Shown here: positions 24,931 to 33,814 of the stretch, in pieces | Numbering within the stretch: the stretch's first letter is position 1 | How the letters are laid out: every line of letters starts with the position of its first letter | Assembly: GCF_024793895.1 (NCBI RefSeq) | Contig: NZ_JANUSB010000015.1 | Coordinates: 1,240,001 to 1,304,000, forward strand | Direction: 5' to 3' | Source of the DNA: Serratia sp. AKBS12 | Lineage (GTDB): Bacteria; Pseudomonadota; Gammaproteobacteria; Enterobacterales; Enterobacteriaceae | Length of the DNA: 64,000 nt | Notes under the pieces: generated by a model | The model's database searches: none | What the model saw: the letters and a program-made list of their open reading frames with translations, nothing else | What the model was told of the DNA's origin: nothing | Position numbers and translations under genes: made by a program

Positions 24931-26649
24931 GTGGCAGCATCAACCAAAAAACGGAGCAAGACCTATTCTTCAGCGCGCTTTGGCTGGATTTGCGCGGGTA
25001 TTCTGGTGTGTTTATTCCTGCTGATGTTTCGGGTGGGCTATCTGCAATTGATGGAGCACCAGCAGTTGACCAATCAGGCCGACCAGCGCTCGGTACGCAC
25101 GCAGGTGATCCCGACCAATCGCGCCATGATTACCGACCGTAATAATGAAGCGCTGGCGGTTAGCGTATCGTCGAAGGACATTGTGCTGGATCCGAAGCAC
25201 ATCATTGACAGCCAGACCAATACCGACGATGCGCGCTGGCAGAGTATGGCTAACGTGTTGAAAATGCCGCTGGCCGACATCCAGGCGCTGATCCGCCACA
25301 ACGCACGCAAGCGCTTTGTCTACCTGGCTCGCAAGGTAGAGGACGAAAATGCCGCCTACATCCAAAAGCTCCATCTGACCGGCGTCAGCAGCGAACAGGA
25401 CTTTAGCCGTTTTTATCCGATGGGGCAGGATGCGGCGGGGCTGATCGGCATCGTTGGCCAGGACAACCAGGGGTTGGAAGGGATTGAACTGGGATTCAAC
25501 CACTTGCTGCAAGGCAAAAACGGCCTGCGGGTCTATCAGAAAGACGGCAGCGGGGCGGTGATCAACGTGCTGAAAACCGTCGATCCGGTGCCACCGCCGA
25601 ACGTAACGCTGAGTATCGACAAGTTTATTCAATACGTACTGTTTGCCCAGATCCGTGATGGGGTAATCGCCAACCAGGCCGATTCCGGCTGTGCGGTACT
25701 GGTCAAGGTCAACACCGGTGAAGTGCTCGGCATGGCCAGTTATCCGACCTTCAACCCTAACAACTATGCCAATACGCCAGCAAAAGATATTCGCAATGTC
25801 TGCAGCAGCGACAGCTTTGAACCGGGGTCGACCGTGAAGCCGGTGGTGGTGATGGTAGGGCTCAATCGCCATCTGATTCAGCCGGATACCGTGCTGGACA
25901 CCACGCCGTATCGGGTTAATGGCCACCTGATCCGCGACGTCGGCCATTGGTCAAAACTGACCATTACCGGCGTACTGCAAAAATCCAGCGATATCGCGGT
26001 GTCACACATTGCATTGGCGATGCCGGCCACGGTGCTGCCAGCGGTGTACCAAAGCTTTGGCCTGGGGAAACCGACCGAACTGGGCATCGGCAATGAAAGC
26101 AGTGGCTATCTGCCGCTGCACCGCACCCGCTGGGCCGATATTGAACGTGCAACATTTTCCTTTGGTTACGGGCTGCGTGTGACACCGCTGCAAATGGCGC
26201 GCGAATATGCGGCGATTGGCGCATTTGGCGTGTATCGTCCGCTGTCGATCACCAAGATCACACCGCCAGTGGTGGGGCAGCGCGTGATGCCGGAATCGGT
26301 AGTCAGATCGGTCGTGCACATGATGGAGAGTGACGCTTTGCCGGGCGGCAGCGGCGTCAGCGCCGCGGTACCGGGTTATCGTCTGGCGATTAAAACCGGC
26401 ACTGCCGAAAAGATGGGTGACAACGGCAAATACGACGGCGGCTACATCAACTATACCGCCGGTGTGGCGCCGGCCAGCGATCCTCAGGTAGCGCTGGTGG
26501 TGATGGTTAACAACCCGAAGGCCGGCAAGCACTTCGGTGGCTCGGTTGCCGGCCCGGTGTTCGGCAAGATTATGGCTCAGGTGCTTGAACACATGAACAT
26601 TCTGCCTGACGCCCAGCCGCTGAATGTGGTCTCGCACATCAAAGGATAG
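24931..26649 (+). CDS. Penicillin-binding protein 3 paralog (FtsI-like class B transpeptidase)
   Basis: 572 residues of the FtsI family: a membrane helix at about 17-38, a pedestal domain, and a transpeptidase domain with Ser300-x-x-Lys303 (PGSTVKP) and Lys488-Thr-Gly490 (IKTGTAEK). The middle motif is Ser352-Ser-Asp354, where FtsI has Ser-Ser-Asn. It starts at a GTG with AGGG upstream, about 100 bases after the PBP2 paralog. No ftsL, murE or other division-cluster gene is near, so this is probably a second copy comparable to Salmonella PBP3-SAL, which works at acid pH. A role in septal crosslinking under special conditions is inferred. Confidence 0.85.
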   Translation: MAASTKKRSKTYSSARFGWICAGILVCLFLLMFRVGYLQLMEHQQLTNQADQRSVRTQVIPTNRAMITDRNNEALAVSVSSKDIVLDPKHIIDSQTNTDDARWQSMANVLKMPLADIQALIRHNARKRFVYLARKVEDENAAYIQKLHLTGVSSEQDFSRFYPMGQDAAGLIGIVGQDNQGLEGIELGFNHLLQGKNGLRVYQKDGSGAVINVLKTVDPVPPPNVTLSIDKFIQYVLFAQIRDGVIANQADSGCAVLVKVNTGEVLGMASYPTFNPNNYANTPAKDIRNVCSSDSFEPGSTVKPVVVMVGLNRHLIQPDTVLDTTPYRVNGHLIRDVGHWSKLTITGVLQKSSDIAVSHIALAMPATVLPAVYQSFGLGKPTELGIGNESSGYLPLHRTRWADIERATFSFGYGLRVTPLQMAREYAAIGAFGVYRPLSITKITPPVVGQRVMPESVVRSVVHMMESDALPGGSGVSAAVPGYRLAIKTGTAEKMGDNGKYDGGYINYTAGVAPASDPQVALVVMVNNPKAGKHFGGSVAGPVFGKIMAQVLEHMNILPDAQPLNVVSHIKG

Positions 26650-26653
26650 CAAC

Positions 26654-26688
26654 GTTGAGGCCGGCAAACTGCGGTTACCGGCCTCAAC
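26654..26688 (+). terminator. Hairpin after the PBP3 paralog
   Basis: GTTGAGGCCGG pairs perfectly with CCGGCCTCAAC over a 13-base loop, starting five bases after the stop codon. There is no T-run after it, so it may stop transcription only with Rho or serve as an mRNA 3' end stabiliser. The next 230 bases up to osmB look empty. Confidence 0.55.
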
Positions 26689-26921
26689 ATGGCAGCCCAT
26701 GTCGTGACGGCCGGCAAATAACAGCGATCGGCAGGGGAATTTCAACCATTGCCGCCGAATAATTAACTTCAATAAGAATAAGCTGAGAAGAGGGTATTTA
26801 TCAGGTTGTAAGCAGCAGAATGAACAGGCGAGGAATATTTATCCTCGCGTCGACTATTCTGGTACAAATAATAGCCGACACGAGGTGATTAATTAACGCC
26901 AATGGCGTATCGGTTTGGAGA

Positions 26922-27134
26922 TTAACGGCTGGTCTGGTGACCAATGATGCCGCCCAGCGCGGCGCCACCCAGTGTACCCAGCGTGCTGCCGTCGGTGAGT
27001 ACCGCACCGCCCAGTGCGCCGATACCGGCACCGACCGCGGTATTACGATCGCGATGAGACATATTGCCACACGCGGTTACGGACAGCGTTGACAGAATTA
27101 ATACAGCTACGCCAGCGGTACGTTTAATGTTCAT
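26922..27134 (-). CDS. osmB: Osmotically inducible lipoprotein OsmB
   Basis: A 70-residue lipoprotein: a signal sequence with lipobox LSVTAC (Cys22), then a glycine-zipper stretch (VGAGIGALGGAVL and LGGAALGGIIG). Size and layout match E. coli OsmB, an osmotic- and stationary-phase-induced outer-membrane lipoprotein. The mature protein starts at the lipidated Cys. About 300 AT-rich bases upstream, shared with the divergent Rrf2 gene, hold its control region; I could not identify specific sites there. Confidence 0.9.
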   Translation of the reverse strand: MNIKRTAGVAVLILSTLSVTACGNMSHRDRNTAVGAGIGALGGAVLTDGSTLGTLGGAALGGIIGHQTSR

Positions 27135-27434
27135 ATTATTTCCTGGTTAAAGTGATGCACTGATAAACAAACTGCATCAGATTATTACTATGGTAAAAGT
27201 TGAGATGAATGTATTCCGCTGCATAGAAATAAAATAGGGAAATATTCTTAATTTTTTTGCTTTCGTTGTCTGCTGGCTGCAAGTCGGCAAAAATTGCCAG
27301 CTATCGCACGAAAAGCTAACGCAAAGCGGGCAGTTGATTGACTTTCCCTCAGCCGCTATTCACTATGTGGTCTACTCTGTCACATATATGTCATTCTTAT
27401 CTGGTCATAAGAACAACTTTTAGCAGGTGCTGGC

Positions 27435-27908
27435 GTGTCAACTTCAACCCGTTTTGCCGTTGCGATCCACATACTTACCAATATTACGCTGTTTCGCGGC
27501 CTGGCGGTGCGTTCGGAAGATATTGCCCGCAGCGTGAATACCAATCCGACGGTAGTACGGCGTATTCTCGGTGCGCTGGCAGACGCCGGTTTGACACATT
27601 CGCAAATGGGGCAAGGCGGTGGGGCGCTGCTGGCCAAACCGGCCAGTGAGATCACCTTGCGCGACATTTATCATGCGGTAGAAGATCAACCCTATTTCCC
27701 GTTGCATCGCTCAAAACCCAACGACGAATGCTACATTGGCCATGCCATCATCCCGGTGCTCGAAGCGGAGTTCGCCCGCATCAGCCGGCAAATGGAGGCC
27801 TCGCTGGCGCAAACTTCGCTGGCGGATATCGTCGGCAAGGTCGAAGCCTGCGCAGGTTATCCGTTCGTACCGTGCGAATGCATCAATCAGCCTGATACCC
27901 ACCACTAA
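27435..27908 (+). CDS. Rrf2 family transcriptional regulator
   Basis: 157 residues with an Rrf2 winged helix (SEDIARSVNTNPTVVRRILGAL, then a GQGGGALLAKPASEITLRDIY wing and dimer helix). It starts at GTG 27435, which follows an AGGTG. Cys residues occur only late (ECY near residue 98, and EACAGYPFVPCEC near the C-terminus), not in the central cluster-binding loop of IscR or NsrR, so it looks like the YwnA-type, cluster-free branch. Its target is unknown; an inverted repeat 48 bases after its end is a candidate. Confidence 0.85.
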   Translation: MSTSTRFAVAIHILTNITLFRGLAVRSEDIARSVNTNPTVVRRILGALADAGLTHSQMGQGGGALLAKPASEITLRDIYHAVEDQPYFPLHRSKPNDECYIGHAIIPVLEAEFARISRQMEASLAQTSLADIVGKVEACAGYPFVPCECINQPDTHH

Positions 27909-27955
27909 ACTTTTCTCGTCGCTACAGGTCAGAGAGCACTTTTTTGCATTGTTTT

Positions 27956-27978
27956 AATGTAACTGTGTAAGTTACATT
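27956..27978. promoter_or_regulatory. Inverted repeat AATGTAAC-N7-GTTACATT
   Basis: Perfect 8-base arms around a seven-base spacer, 124 bases upstream of the small membrane protein gene start and just after the Rrf2 gene. The size and symmetry suit a dimeric regulator such as Rrf2. It is not a CRP site, and its spacer is one base longer than that of a TyrR box. Confidence 0.45.
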
Positions 27979-28055
27979 GATCCACGTCAAAAGTGTGACC
28001 ACTTTCGTCACAGAAAGACCTTCCCTTATTTAGCTCTAAAAGACCTCAGGGAAAT

Positions 28056-28079
28056 CCTTCTCTGCGGGAGAGGTTTTTT
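28056..28079 (+). terminator. Intrinsic-terminator-like hairpin in the leader of the 73-residue protein gene
   Basis: CCT(T)CTC pairs with GAGAGG with one bulged T and a five-base loop, directly followed by six Ts. It could end Rrf2 transcription, or act as an attenuator, since the next gene starts only 22 bases later and its promoter would have to lie upstream of or inside this structure. Confidence 0.55.
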
Positions 28080-28101
28080 GGTACATGACCAGGAGACGAC
28101 G

Positions 28102-28323
28102 ATGATTGAGATGTTAGAAAGCCTGGCGATGGTAGTTATTCTGGTGCCGGTGATGGTAGCGGTGTTGCTGGGCGCGATTTATGGCCTGGGTGAGCTGTTT
28201 AACCTGATCTCACATGCCGGCAAGAAAAAGCAAGATCGCGCCCCAGCCGTTGCGGCACAAGCCAAACCTATGGCCGCGCCGCAGGCCAAGCCGATCGATC
28301 TGGCTACCAACGCCGAAGCATAA
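28102..28323 (+). CDS. Small single-pass membrane protein
   Basis: 73 residues: a hydrophobic helix at about 8-32 (MVVILVPVMVAVLLGAIYGL) then a Lys-rich segment (HAGKKK) and an Ala/Pro/Lys-rich tail with a KPMAAPQAKPID repeat-like stretch. By the positive-inside rule the tail should be cytoplasmic. The ATG at 28102 has AGGAG upstream. I do not recognise the family. A perfect intrinsic terminator follows, so it is a single-gene unit. The terminator-like hairpin just upstream hints at regulated expression. Confidence 0.75.
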   Translation: MIEMLESLAMVVILVPVMVAVLLGAIYGLGELFNLISHAGKKKQDRAPAVAAQAKPMAAPQAKPIDLATNAEA

Positions 28324-28372
28324 CCGGCAACGCGGTAATATCAACGCCGCTACGTCACATACGATTCTAAAA

Positions 28373-28400
28373 GGGCTGAACCGAGGTTCAGCCCTTTTTT
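28373..28400 (+). terminator. Intrinsic terminator after the small membrane protein gene
   Basis: GGGCTGAACC pairs perfectly with GGTTCAGCCC over a two-base spacer (functional loop of four or more) and is followed by six Ts. A textbook Rho-independent terminator. Confidence 0.92.
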
Positions 28401-28611
28401 ATTGCCTCATCTGCGCTGGCACACTCTGACCAAAACCTGATTACGCGGTACAAGGCGCTGTGCGGCGCTGGGGCCGCATAACTGGCGTTAACGACTTGAT
28501 TCTTCATGGGGCAGCATTTGCTGCGGTGCGCGGTGATAGTTTTTATCCGTTACTATTTTCATCAGCGTCTAAAATTGTAGGGGGCGTTGGCGCCGTGCCG
28601 ACGCCATAACC

Positions 28612-28630
28612 CGATCGTCGTTGACGATCG
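28612..28630 (+). promoter_or_regulatory. Perfect hairpin abutting the ybaA ribosome site
   Basis: CGATCGTC-GTT-GACGATCG forms an 8-base-pair stem with a three-base loop that ends exactly where the AGGAG ribosome site of ybaA begins (28631). In mRNA it could hinder or shape ribosome access. It could equally be a DNA operator. Confidence 0.4.
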
Positions 28631-28642
28631 AGGAGCCAGTCA

Positions 28643-28996
28643 ATGAACTACGTAGACGGTTTTGTGGTGGCGGTACCTGCGGCTAACCAGGAGGCCTATC
28701 GCCAGATGGCAGCGGAAGCAGCACCCCTGTTTAAAGAGTTTGGCGCGTTGCGGGTGGTAGAGTGCTGGGGTGATGACGTGCCGGAAGGTGAAGTCACCGA
28801 TTTTCGCGGCGCGGTAAAGGCCACGTCAGATGAGGTGGTGGTATTTAGCTGGATAGAATACCCGTCAAAGGAGGTGCGCGACGCTGCCAACCAGAAAATG
28901 ATGTCCGATCCTCGCATGCAGGCCTTTGCCGACCGCATGCCGTTTGATGGTCAGCGTATGATTTTTGGCGGTTTCACCACGCTGTTGGATGAATAG
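28643..28996 (+). CDS. ybaA: DUF1428 family protein YbaA
   Basis: 117 residues, the same length as E. coli YbaA, starting MNYVDGFVVAVPA with the RMPFDGQRMIFGGF block near the end. It belongs to the dimeric alpha+beta barrel DUF1428 family, of unknown function. A VOC-fold gene follows after 11 bases and is probably co-transcribed. Confidence 0.88.
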   Translation: MNYVDGFVVAVPAANQEAYRQMAAEAAPLFKEFGALRVVECWGDDVPEGEVTDFRGAVKATSDEVVVFSWIEYPSKEVRDAANQKMMSDPRMQAFADRMPFDGQRMIFGGFTTLLDE

Positions 28997-29007
28997 CAGG
29001 GGGGAAC

Positions 29008-29484
29008 ATGAGCAAAATCACGCAACAATTGTGGTTTGAAAAAGACATGGAAGCTGCGCTGCACCGTTATACCACGCTGATCCCCGGTTCGGCGGTGCAA
29101 TGGCGCACCACCTTGCCGGCGGATTCGCCTTCCGGCCCGGCAGGACGTGTGACGATTGCCGGTTTCACCCTGGGCGACCAGCGTTATCTGGCATTCGAAG
29201 CCGGCAAGCTGGACAGCTTCAACCACAGTTTTTCCATTAGCGTCGAGTGTACCGACCAGGCAGAGATCGACCGGTTGTGGCATGGGTTGGGCGACGACGG
29301 GGTGTTTGAGCAATGCGGCTGGTTGCGCGATCGCTGGGGGCTGAGCTGGCAAATCGTGCCCAAATGCCTTGGCGAATGGGTCTACGGAGCAGACCGCGAA
29401 AAAGCCAGACGGGTGGCTGAAGCGATGCTTGGCATGGTTAAACTGGACATCGCCGGGCTGGAAGCCGCCGCGCGTGGCGAATAA
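29008..29484 (+). CDS. VOC/PhnB-like superfamily protein
   Basis: 158 residues with the KITQQLWFEKDMEAALHRY opening and a GFTLGDQRYLAFEAG strand typical of the PhnB-like (3-demethylubiquinone-9 3-methyltransferase domain) branch of the vicinal oxygen chelate fold. Proteins in this branch often lack the metal-binding residues, and their functions are mostly unknown; some are linked to glyoxalase-like or antibiotic-binding roles. It lies 11 bases after ybaA, with GGGGG ahead of the start. Confidence 0.8.
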   Translation: MSKITQQLWFEKDMEAALHRYTTLIPGSAVQWRTTLPADSPSGPAGRVTIAGFTLGDQRYLAFEAGKLDSFNHSFSISVECTDQAEIDRLWHGLGDDGVFEQCGWLRDRWGLSWQIVPKCLGEWVYGADREKARRVAEAMLGMVKLDIAGLEAAARGE

Positions 29485-29563
29485 CCACCGCGGGCAGTCC
29501 GCTTGCGCCACGGCGTGCTTTACGCCATGCTGATTTCCCGTGTAATGCAAGCAGGAAGCCCCG

Positions 29564-30904
29564 ATGAAACAGTCCGAGATCAATGCGCTGATTGCCGAGT
29601 ATCCGCTGGTTGCCCAACTGATGGCATTAGAGCCGGTCAGCTGGTTTAACCCACGTTCAACCACGCTGGCCGCAGGGTTACCGTTTGTTGGCCTCGGCGC
29701 GGAGGACGTTGCGCAGGCTTCCCGGCGATTGGCGCGTTTCGCACCCTATATCAGCCGGGCGTTTCCACAGACCCGCGCGGACGGCGGTATCATTGAATCG
29801 CCATTGACTGCCATTAGCGCCATGCAGCAGGCGCTGAACGCGCACTACGGGCTGACCTTGCCCGGTCGATTGTTATTGAAGCAAGACAGCCACCTGCCAA
29901 TTTCCGGCTCTATCAAGGCGCGCGGCGGCATTTATGAAGTGTTGACCCATGCGGAAATGCTGGCCGTCGGTGCCGGTCTGCTAAAACCGGATGACGACTA
30001 TGCCAGGCTGTTTTCCGACGATTTCCGCCATTTCTTCAGCCAATATCGTATAGCCGTTGGCTCTACCGGCAATCTGGGGCTGTCGATCGGCATTATCAGC
30101 GCCAAACTGGGCTTTGGCGTTACCGTACATATGTCGGCCGACGCCCGCGCCTGGAAGAAGCAAAAACTGCGCGAACATGGCGTCGAGGTGATCGAGTATG
30201 CGCAGGACTATGGCGTGGCGGTGGAACAGGGGCGCCGGCAGGCGGCCAACGATCCGCACTGTTTCTTTATTGACGACGAAAATTCGCAAACCCTGTTTCT
30301 CGGCTACGCGGTAGCCGGCGAACGGCTGAAACACCAGTTTATGCAGCAGGGAATTACGGTGGATCAACAACATCCGCTGTTCGTTTACCTGCCGTGCGGC
30401 GTCGGCGGTGGGCCTGGCGGGGTGGCATTTGGTTTGAAACTGGCGTTCGGCGATTACGTGCACTGCTTCTTTGCCGAGCCGACCCATTCTCCCTGCATGT
30501 TATTGGGCATCTATACCGGGCTGCACGACGGCATCGCGGTGCAGGATCTGGGGATCGACAACGTTACGGCCGCCGATGGACTGGCGGTCGGCCGCGCTTC
30601 CGGGTTTGTCGGCCGCGCCATGGAGCGCCTGCTGGACGGTTGTTATACCCTGAGCGATAGCGAAATGTACCGCCTGCTGGGGGAATTGGATCGGCAACAG
30701 CAGATCCGCCTGGAACCATCGGCGTTGGCGGGGATGCCGGGGCCGTGGCGGGTAGCGGCCGAACACCAGTGGCTGGCGCAGCGCGGTCTGGATGCTGCCA
30801 GGATGAGTCAGGCAACTCACGTGGTCTGGGCGACCGGTGGCGGCATGGTGCCAGATAGCGAAATGGCCACCTATCTGGCGCAGGCGGCCAGGCAGCTGGA
30901 ATGA
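29564..30904 (+). CDS. dsdA: D-serine dehydratase
   Basis: A 446-residue pyridoxal-phosphate enzyme of fold type II that turns D-serine into pyruvate and ammonia (E. coli DsdA has 442). The cofactor lysine lies in SGSIKARGG, the phosphate-binding glycine loop is [10 protein letters not shown], and [11 protein letters not shown] is the substrate loop. The usual neighbours dsdC (regulator) and dsdX (permease) are absent here. It could also detoxify D-serine taken up or formed from cell-wall and D-amino-acid metabolism. The start has AGGAAG upstream. Confidence 0.92.
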   Translation: MKQSEINALIAEYPLVAQLMALEPVSWFNPRSTTLAAGLPFVGLGAEDVAQASRRLARFAPYISRAFPQTRADGGIIESPLTAISAMQQALNAHYGLTLPGRLLLKQDSHLPISGSIKARGGIYEVLTHAEMLAVGAGLLKPDDDYARLFSDDFRHFFSQYRIAVGSTGNLGLSIGIISAKLGFGVTVHMSADARAWKKQKLREHGVEVIEYAQDYGVAVEQGRRQAANDPHCFFIDDENSQTLFLGYAVAGERLKHQFMQQGITVDQQHPLFVYLPCGVGGGPGGVAFGLKLAFGDYVHCFFAEPTHSPCMLLGIYTGLHDGIAVQDLGIDNVTAADGLAVGRASGFVGRAMERLLDGCYTLSDSEMYRLLGELDRQQQIRLEPSALAGMPGPWRVAAEHQWLAQRGLDAARMSQATHVVWATGGGMVPDSEMATYLAQAARQLE

Positions 30905-30989
30905 CGAAAAGTGCCATTTAGCCCCCCAGGGCTGGACAGACGCGATCAACTGATGAAAATACTCACAGACACCAGACCTAAGGAAAATC

Positions 30990-31595
30990 ATGAATACGCT
31001 TGATGCCATTGCCCAACGCCGGGCGACCAAACAGTTTGATAGCCAACACCAGATGACGCTGGCAGAGAAAAAAGCGCTGTTGAACATTGCACTGCAAAAT
31101 GCGCCTAGCGCGTTCAATCTGCAGCATTGGCGGCCGCTGCTGGTTGAAGATGCGGCGCAGCGCGCAGCGATCCGCGAAGTTGCCTGGAACCAGGCCCAGG
31201 TTACCGATGCGTCGATGCTGGTGGTGCTGTGCGGTGATTTATCCAGTTGGCAATCACAGGTAAAAACCATTTGGGGTGGGGCGGCCGAGCCGGTGCAACA
31301 GTTTATGTATCCGGCCATCGACCAGTATTATCGCGACAAACCGCAGGTGCAGCGTGATGAAATCATGCGCAGCAGCGGTATTTTTGCCCAGACGCTGATG
31401 CTGGCAGCCAAGGCGCAGGGTTATGACTCCTGCCCGATGGACGGTTTTGATTTTGAGGCGGTCGGCGCGCTGATCAACAAACCGGATCACTACCAGATCG
31501 CGCTGATGATAGCGATCGGCAAAGGCGTCAGCGAACCGTACCCGCGCATCGGCAAACTGCCTCTCGATCAACTGGTTGGCATCGATCGTTTCTGA
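30990..31595 (+). CDS. Nitroreductase family protein
   Basis: A 201-residue FMN-dependent nitroreductase-fold protein. AIAQRRATKQFD carries the FMN phosphate-binding Arg pair, APSAFNLQHWR the ring-binding loop, and GYDSCPMDGFD the later FMN segment. The family reduces nitroaromatics, quinones or enones with NAD(P)H; the natural substrate is unclear. It starts 85 bases after dsdA with AAGGAA upstream and may be separately transcribed. Confidence 0.88.
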   Translation: MNTLDAIAQRRATKQFDSQHQMTLAEKKALLNIALQNAPSAFNLQHWRPLLVEDAAQRAAIREVAWNQAQVTDASMLVVLCGDLSSWQSQVKTIWGGAAEPVQQFMYPAIDQYYRDKPQVQRDEIMRSSGIFAQTLMLAAKAQGYDSCPMDGFDFEAVGALINKPDHYQIALMIAIGKGVSEPYPRIGKLPLDQLVGIDRF

Positions 31596-31608
31596 TCGCC
31601 TATCTCAA

Positions 31609-31635
31609 CGGTATCGGGCAATTTGCCCGATACCG
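31609..31635. terminator. Bidirectional hairpin between nitroreductase and srfC
   Basis: CGGTATCGGGCAA pairs with TTGCCCGATACCG, a perfect 13-base inverted repeat around a single base (a functional loop of about five). It sits between converging genes. T-runs are weak on both sides (CTTTA), so efficiency is uncertain, but the position strongly suggests a shared terminator. Confidence 0.7.
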
Positions 31636-31642
31636 CTTTACA

Positions 31643-33814
31643 TTACGCCAACGCTTCTCTCAGCGCCGCCAGGCGTGCGCGCAGCGGGTTATCCAGCGAG
31701 TTGGCTGCATCATGACCCTCATTTTGCTCGATCAGGGTATTCAACCCCACCAGCCAGTCATAGATATAAAACGCCGCGCCGTTGACCGGCGTTGCCGGCA
31801 GCTGCGTTAAACGAGCCGGATGGGCAGCATCCATCTGGGCTGGAGAGACAAAGATCGGCTGCCCCTGATGGATGCGACTGGCCGGACGCTGTGATGCTGG
31901 CAGATGTTGGAACCCCAGCCAGGCGACAAAATCACCCAGAACGCTTAATGCCTGAGATATTTGCCGATCGGCAGTGCCTCCTGCCGCCGCCAGACTGTGG
32001 CGCAACTGGGCCGCCAGATCCAGACGAAAAGCGGCGTTAATCAGTTCATCTACCAGTAGATTCAGCGTGGTTTGCTCCAGCGCCAGCAGCTTGCGCACTG
32101 CGCCATGGAATGGCAAGGCGCGTAAATGGCAGATCCAGTCAGCGAACAGCGCATCGGCAAACGCGTGATTGTCTGGCGTAACGTTTTGGCGGTGTGAGGC
32201 GTTGGTCAACAGATCCAACTCCACGCCAATACTGAACCGATCGTCGACCGCTGGCCCGATGCTGCCCGCTTGTCGCTGCAAACGGCGTAGCCGATCGCGG
32301 TCTGGCAACAGACGCTCCAGCAGTTCGCCGTGTACGCCGGTTCTGGCTTGCAGGGCCTTGAGCAGGTACTGGGCGGTTTGTCGTTTCTGCCGCCCCTGGC
32401 TCTCGGCCGATTGATGCCAACCGCCGAGCAACGTTTCGCGCACCTCGCGTCGCAGCGCCTGCAACAGCCCGGCAATACGCTGACGCTGCATCTCTCCCTT
32501 GGCCGCTGCGGCCAGATAGGCGAGCATTCGCCGAGCGTCGCTGGCATCTAGTGCCAATAGCGATCCCCACTGGGCGCCGCTGGCACTGACATAACGCTGC
32601 ACGGCGTCGTCCAGCATTTTTTGTCTGGCCGAAGCGCGCCGCTGGCTAAAGACCCACATCAGATCCGGCTTGCCGTCGCCGCACAGCGGCGGTTGCTCAC
32701 CCTGCTGGCGCTGCTGCCAATCGGTTAGCGCTTTGCCGACCTCGGCAACGTCCTGATGCCGGGTGGCAGTGGAGCCTACCAGCAACAGCTGCGGTTGGCG
32801 GCGGTCGGTGCAATACTCCAGCAGACAGGCCCGTTTGGCCTGCATCAGCCGCCGTATTGGCGTCGAGGTGTCGCCGCCTGCGCCGGCAGGAATATCCAGA
32901 ATATCGACCGGTTCGCTAAACGGATCGTTTTCAACCGGTTGGCTGAGACACAGTTCAATGCTCAGCAAGGCCAGTTCGGCCAATGAAAACGCCCGGCGTT
33001 CGGCATCATCGTTATCCAGCGTCTGAATCTGCACGCGTCTGTCCTGCGGGCTATTGAGATGCGCGGCCAGGTTCCCGTCAATGATGCCATTGAGGTACGG
33101 CAGTTCACCCGCAGGTAACTGGATATGCCGGCTGCCGAGGCCGTGTAACGAGTGGGCCAGTTGGCGATATAGCCCGGTCAGCTGTGGCTGACTGTTCCAC
33201 AACGGAGCAAACAGCTGGGCACGCCGATCAATATCCAGATAGGGCGCCAGGGCGGTTGCGGCCAACCAGAAGGCATTGGCAGGGGGCGTTTGTGGCCGAT
33301 GGCGTAACAGCGCTTCCCGCAGTGACGTTACGCAGCATGGCGACATTCCCGCCACTGGCAGCGTTTGACGCTGCGGCTTTAACGCTGCCAGTTGCTGATT
33401 GAGCCGTTGCTCGTCCAGCGCCGGCGCGCCGGCGGTAATGAACAGCAGTTTGATCAAATCGGCCTCGGCCAACAGCGTGAGGCGTGGCGCGGCGATTGTC
33501 GCACAATGACGGTAACGGAGGATCAGCGTCGGTGGTGCAACCTGCATCGCCTGGCGTCCCAGAATGCCAGCCAGTGATGCATTTTCTGCCTGAACGCGAC
33601 CGTAAATGCCGATGCTGAAAACATCGCTGGCCGCCTGCGCCAGACTGCCGGCGTCGCGTTGGCTGCGGTGCAACGCCAGATGCAGACGGTCGGCCTCGAT
33701 AGCCAGCCGCGTTGAGTGCTGCCGGGCGTGGTTCAACCAGTCGGCAATATTGCCAATCGTAAGTGCGGTGTGCTGTGCCTGCTGCACCAGGGTATTGGTG
33801 GTTAGTGGATTCAT
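31643..33814 (-). CDS. srfC: SrfC, putative virulence factor
   Basis: 723 residues, third gene of srfABC, the operon first reported as SsrB-regulated in Salmonella. The sequence is strongly helical, Gln/Leu/Ala/Arg-rich and without signal peptide or evident membrane helix, so cytosolic scaffold-like. I see no clear nucleotide-binding motif; LLLVGSTATRH near residue 340 is only loosely P-loop-like. The ATG at 33814 overlaps the srfB stop by four bases (ATGA), so it is translationally coupled to it. Biochemical function is unknown. Confidence 0.85.
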   Translation of the reverse strand: MNPLTTNTLVQQAQHTALTIGNIADWLNHARQHSTRLAIEADRLHLALHRSQRDAGSLAQAASDVFSIGIYGRVQAENASLAGILGRQAMQVAPPTLILRYRHCATIAAPRLTLLAEADLIKLLFITAGAPALDEQRLNQQLAALKPQRQTLPVAGMSPCCVTSLREALLRHRPQTPPANAFWLAATALAPYLDIDRRAQLFAPLWNSQPQLTGLYRQLAHSLHGLGSRHIQLPAGELPYLNGIIDGNLAAHLNSPQDRRVQIQTLDNDDAERRAFSLAELALLSIELCLSQPVENDPFSEPVDILDIPAGAGGDTSTPIRRLMQAKRACLLEYCTDRRQPQLLLVGSTATRHQDVAEVGKALTDWQQRQQGEQPPLCGDGKPDLMWVFSQRRASARQKMLDDAVQRYVSASGAQWGSLLALDASDARRMLAYLAAAAKGEMQRQRIAGLLQALRREVRETLLGGWHQSAESQGRQKRQTAQYLLKALQARTGVHGELLERLLPDRDRLRRLQRQAGSIGPAVDDRFSIGVELDLLTNASHRQNVTPDNHAFADALFADWICHLRALPFHGAVRKLLALEQTTLNLLVDELINAAFRLDLAAQLRHSLAAAGGTADRQISQALSVLGDFVAWLGFQHLPASQRPASRIHQGQPIFVSPAQMDAAHPARLTQLPATPVNGAAFYIYDWLVGLNTLIEQNEGHDAANSLDNPLRARLAALREALA

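Noticed and set aside
27994-28012. TGTGA...TCACA resembling a CRP site
   Set aside because: The half-sites are nine bases apart instead of six, so it does not fit CRP spacing.
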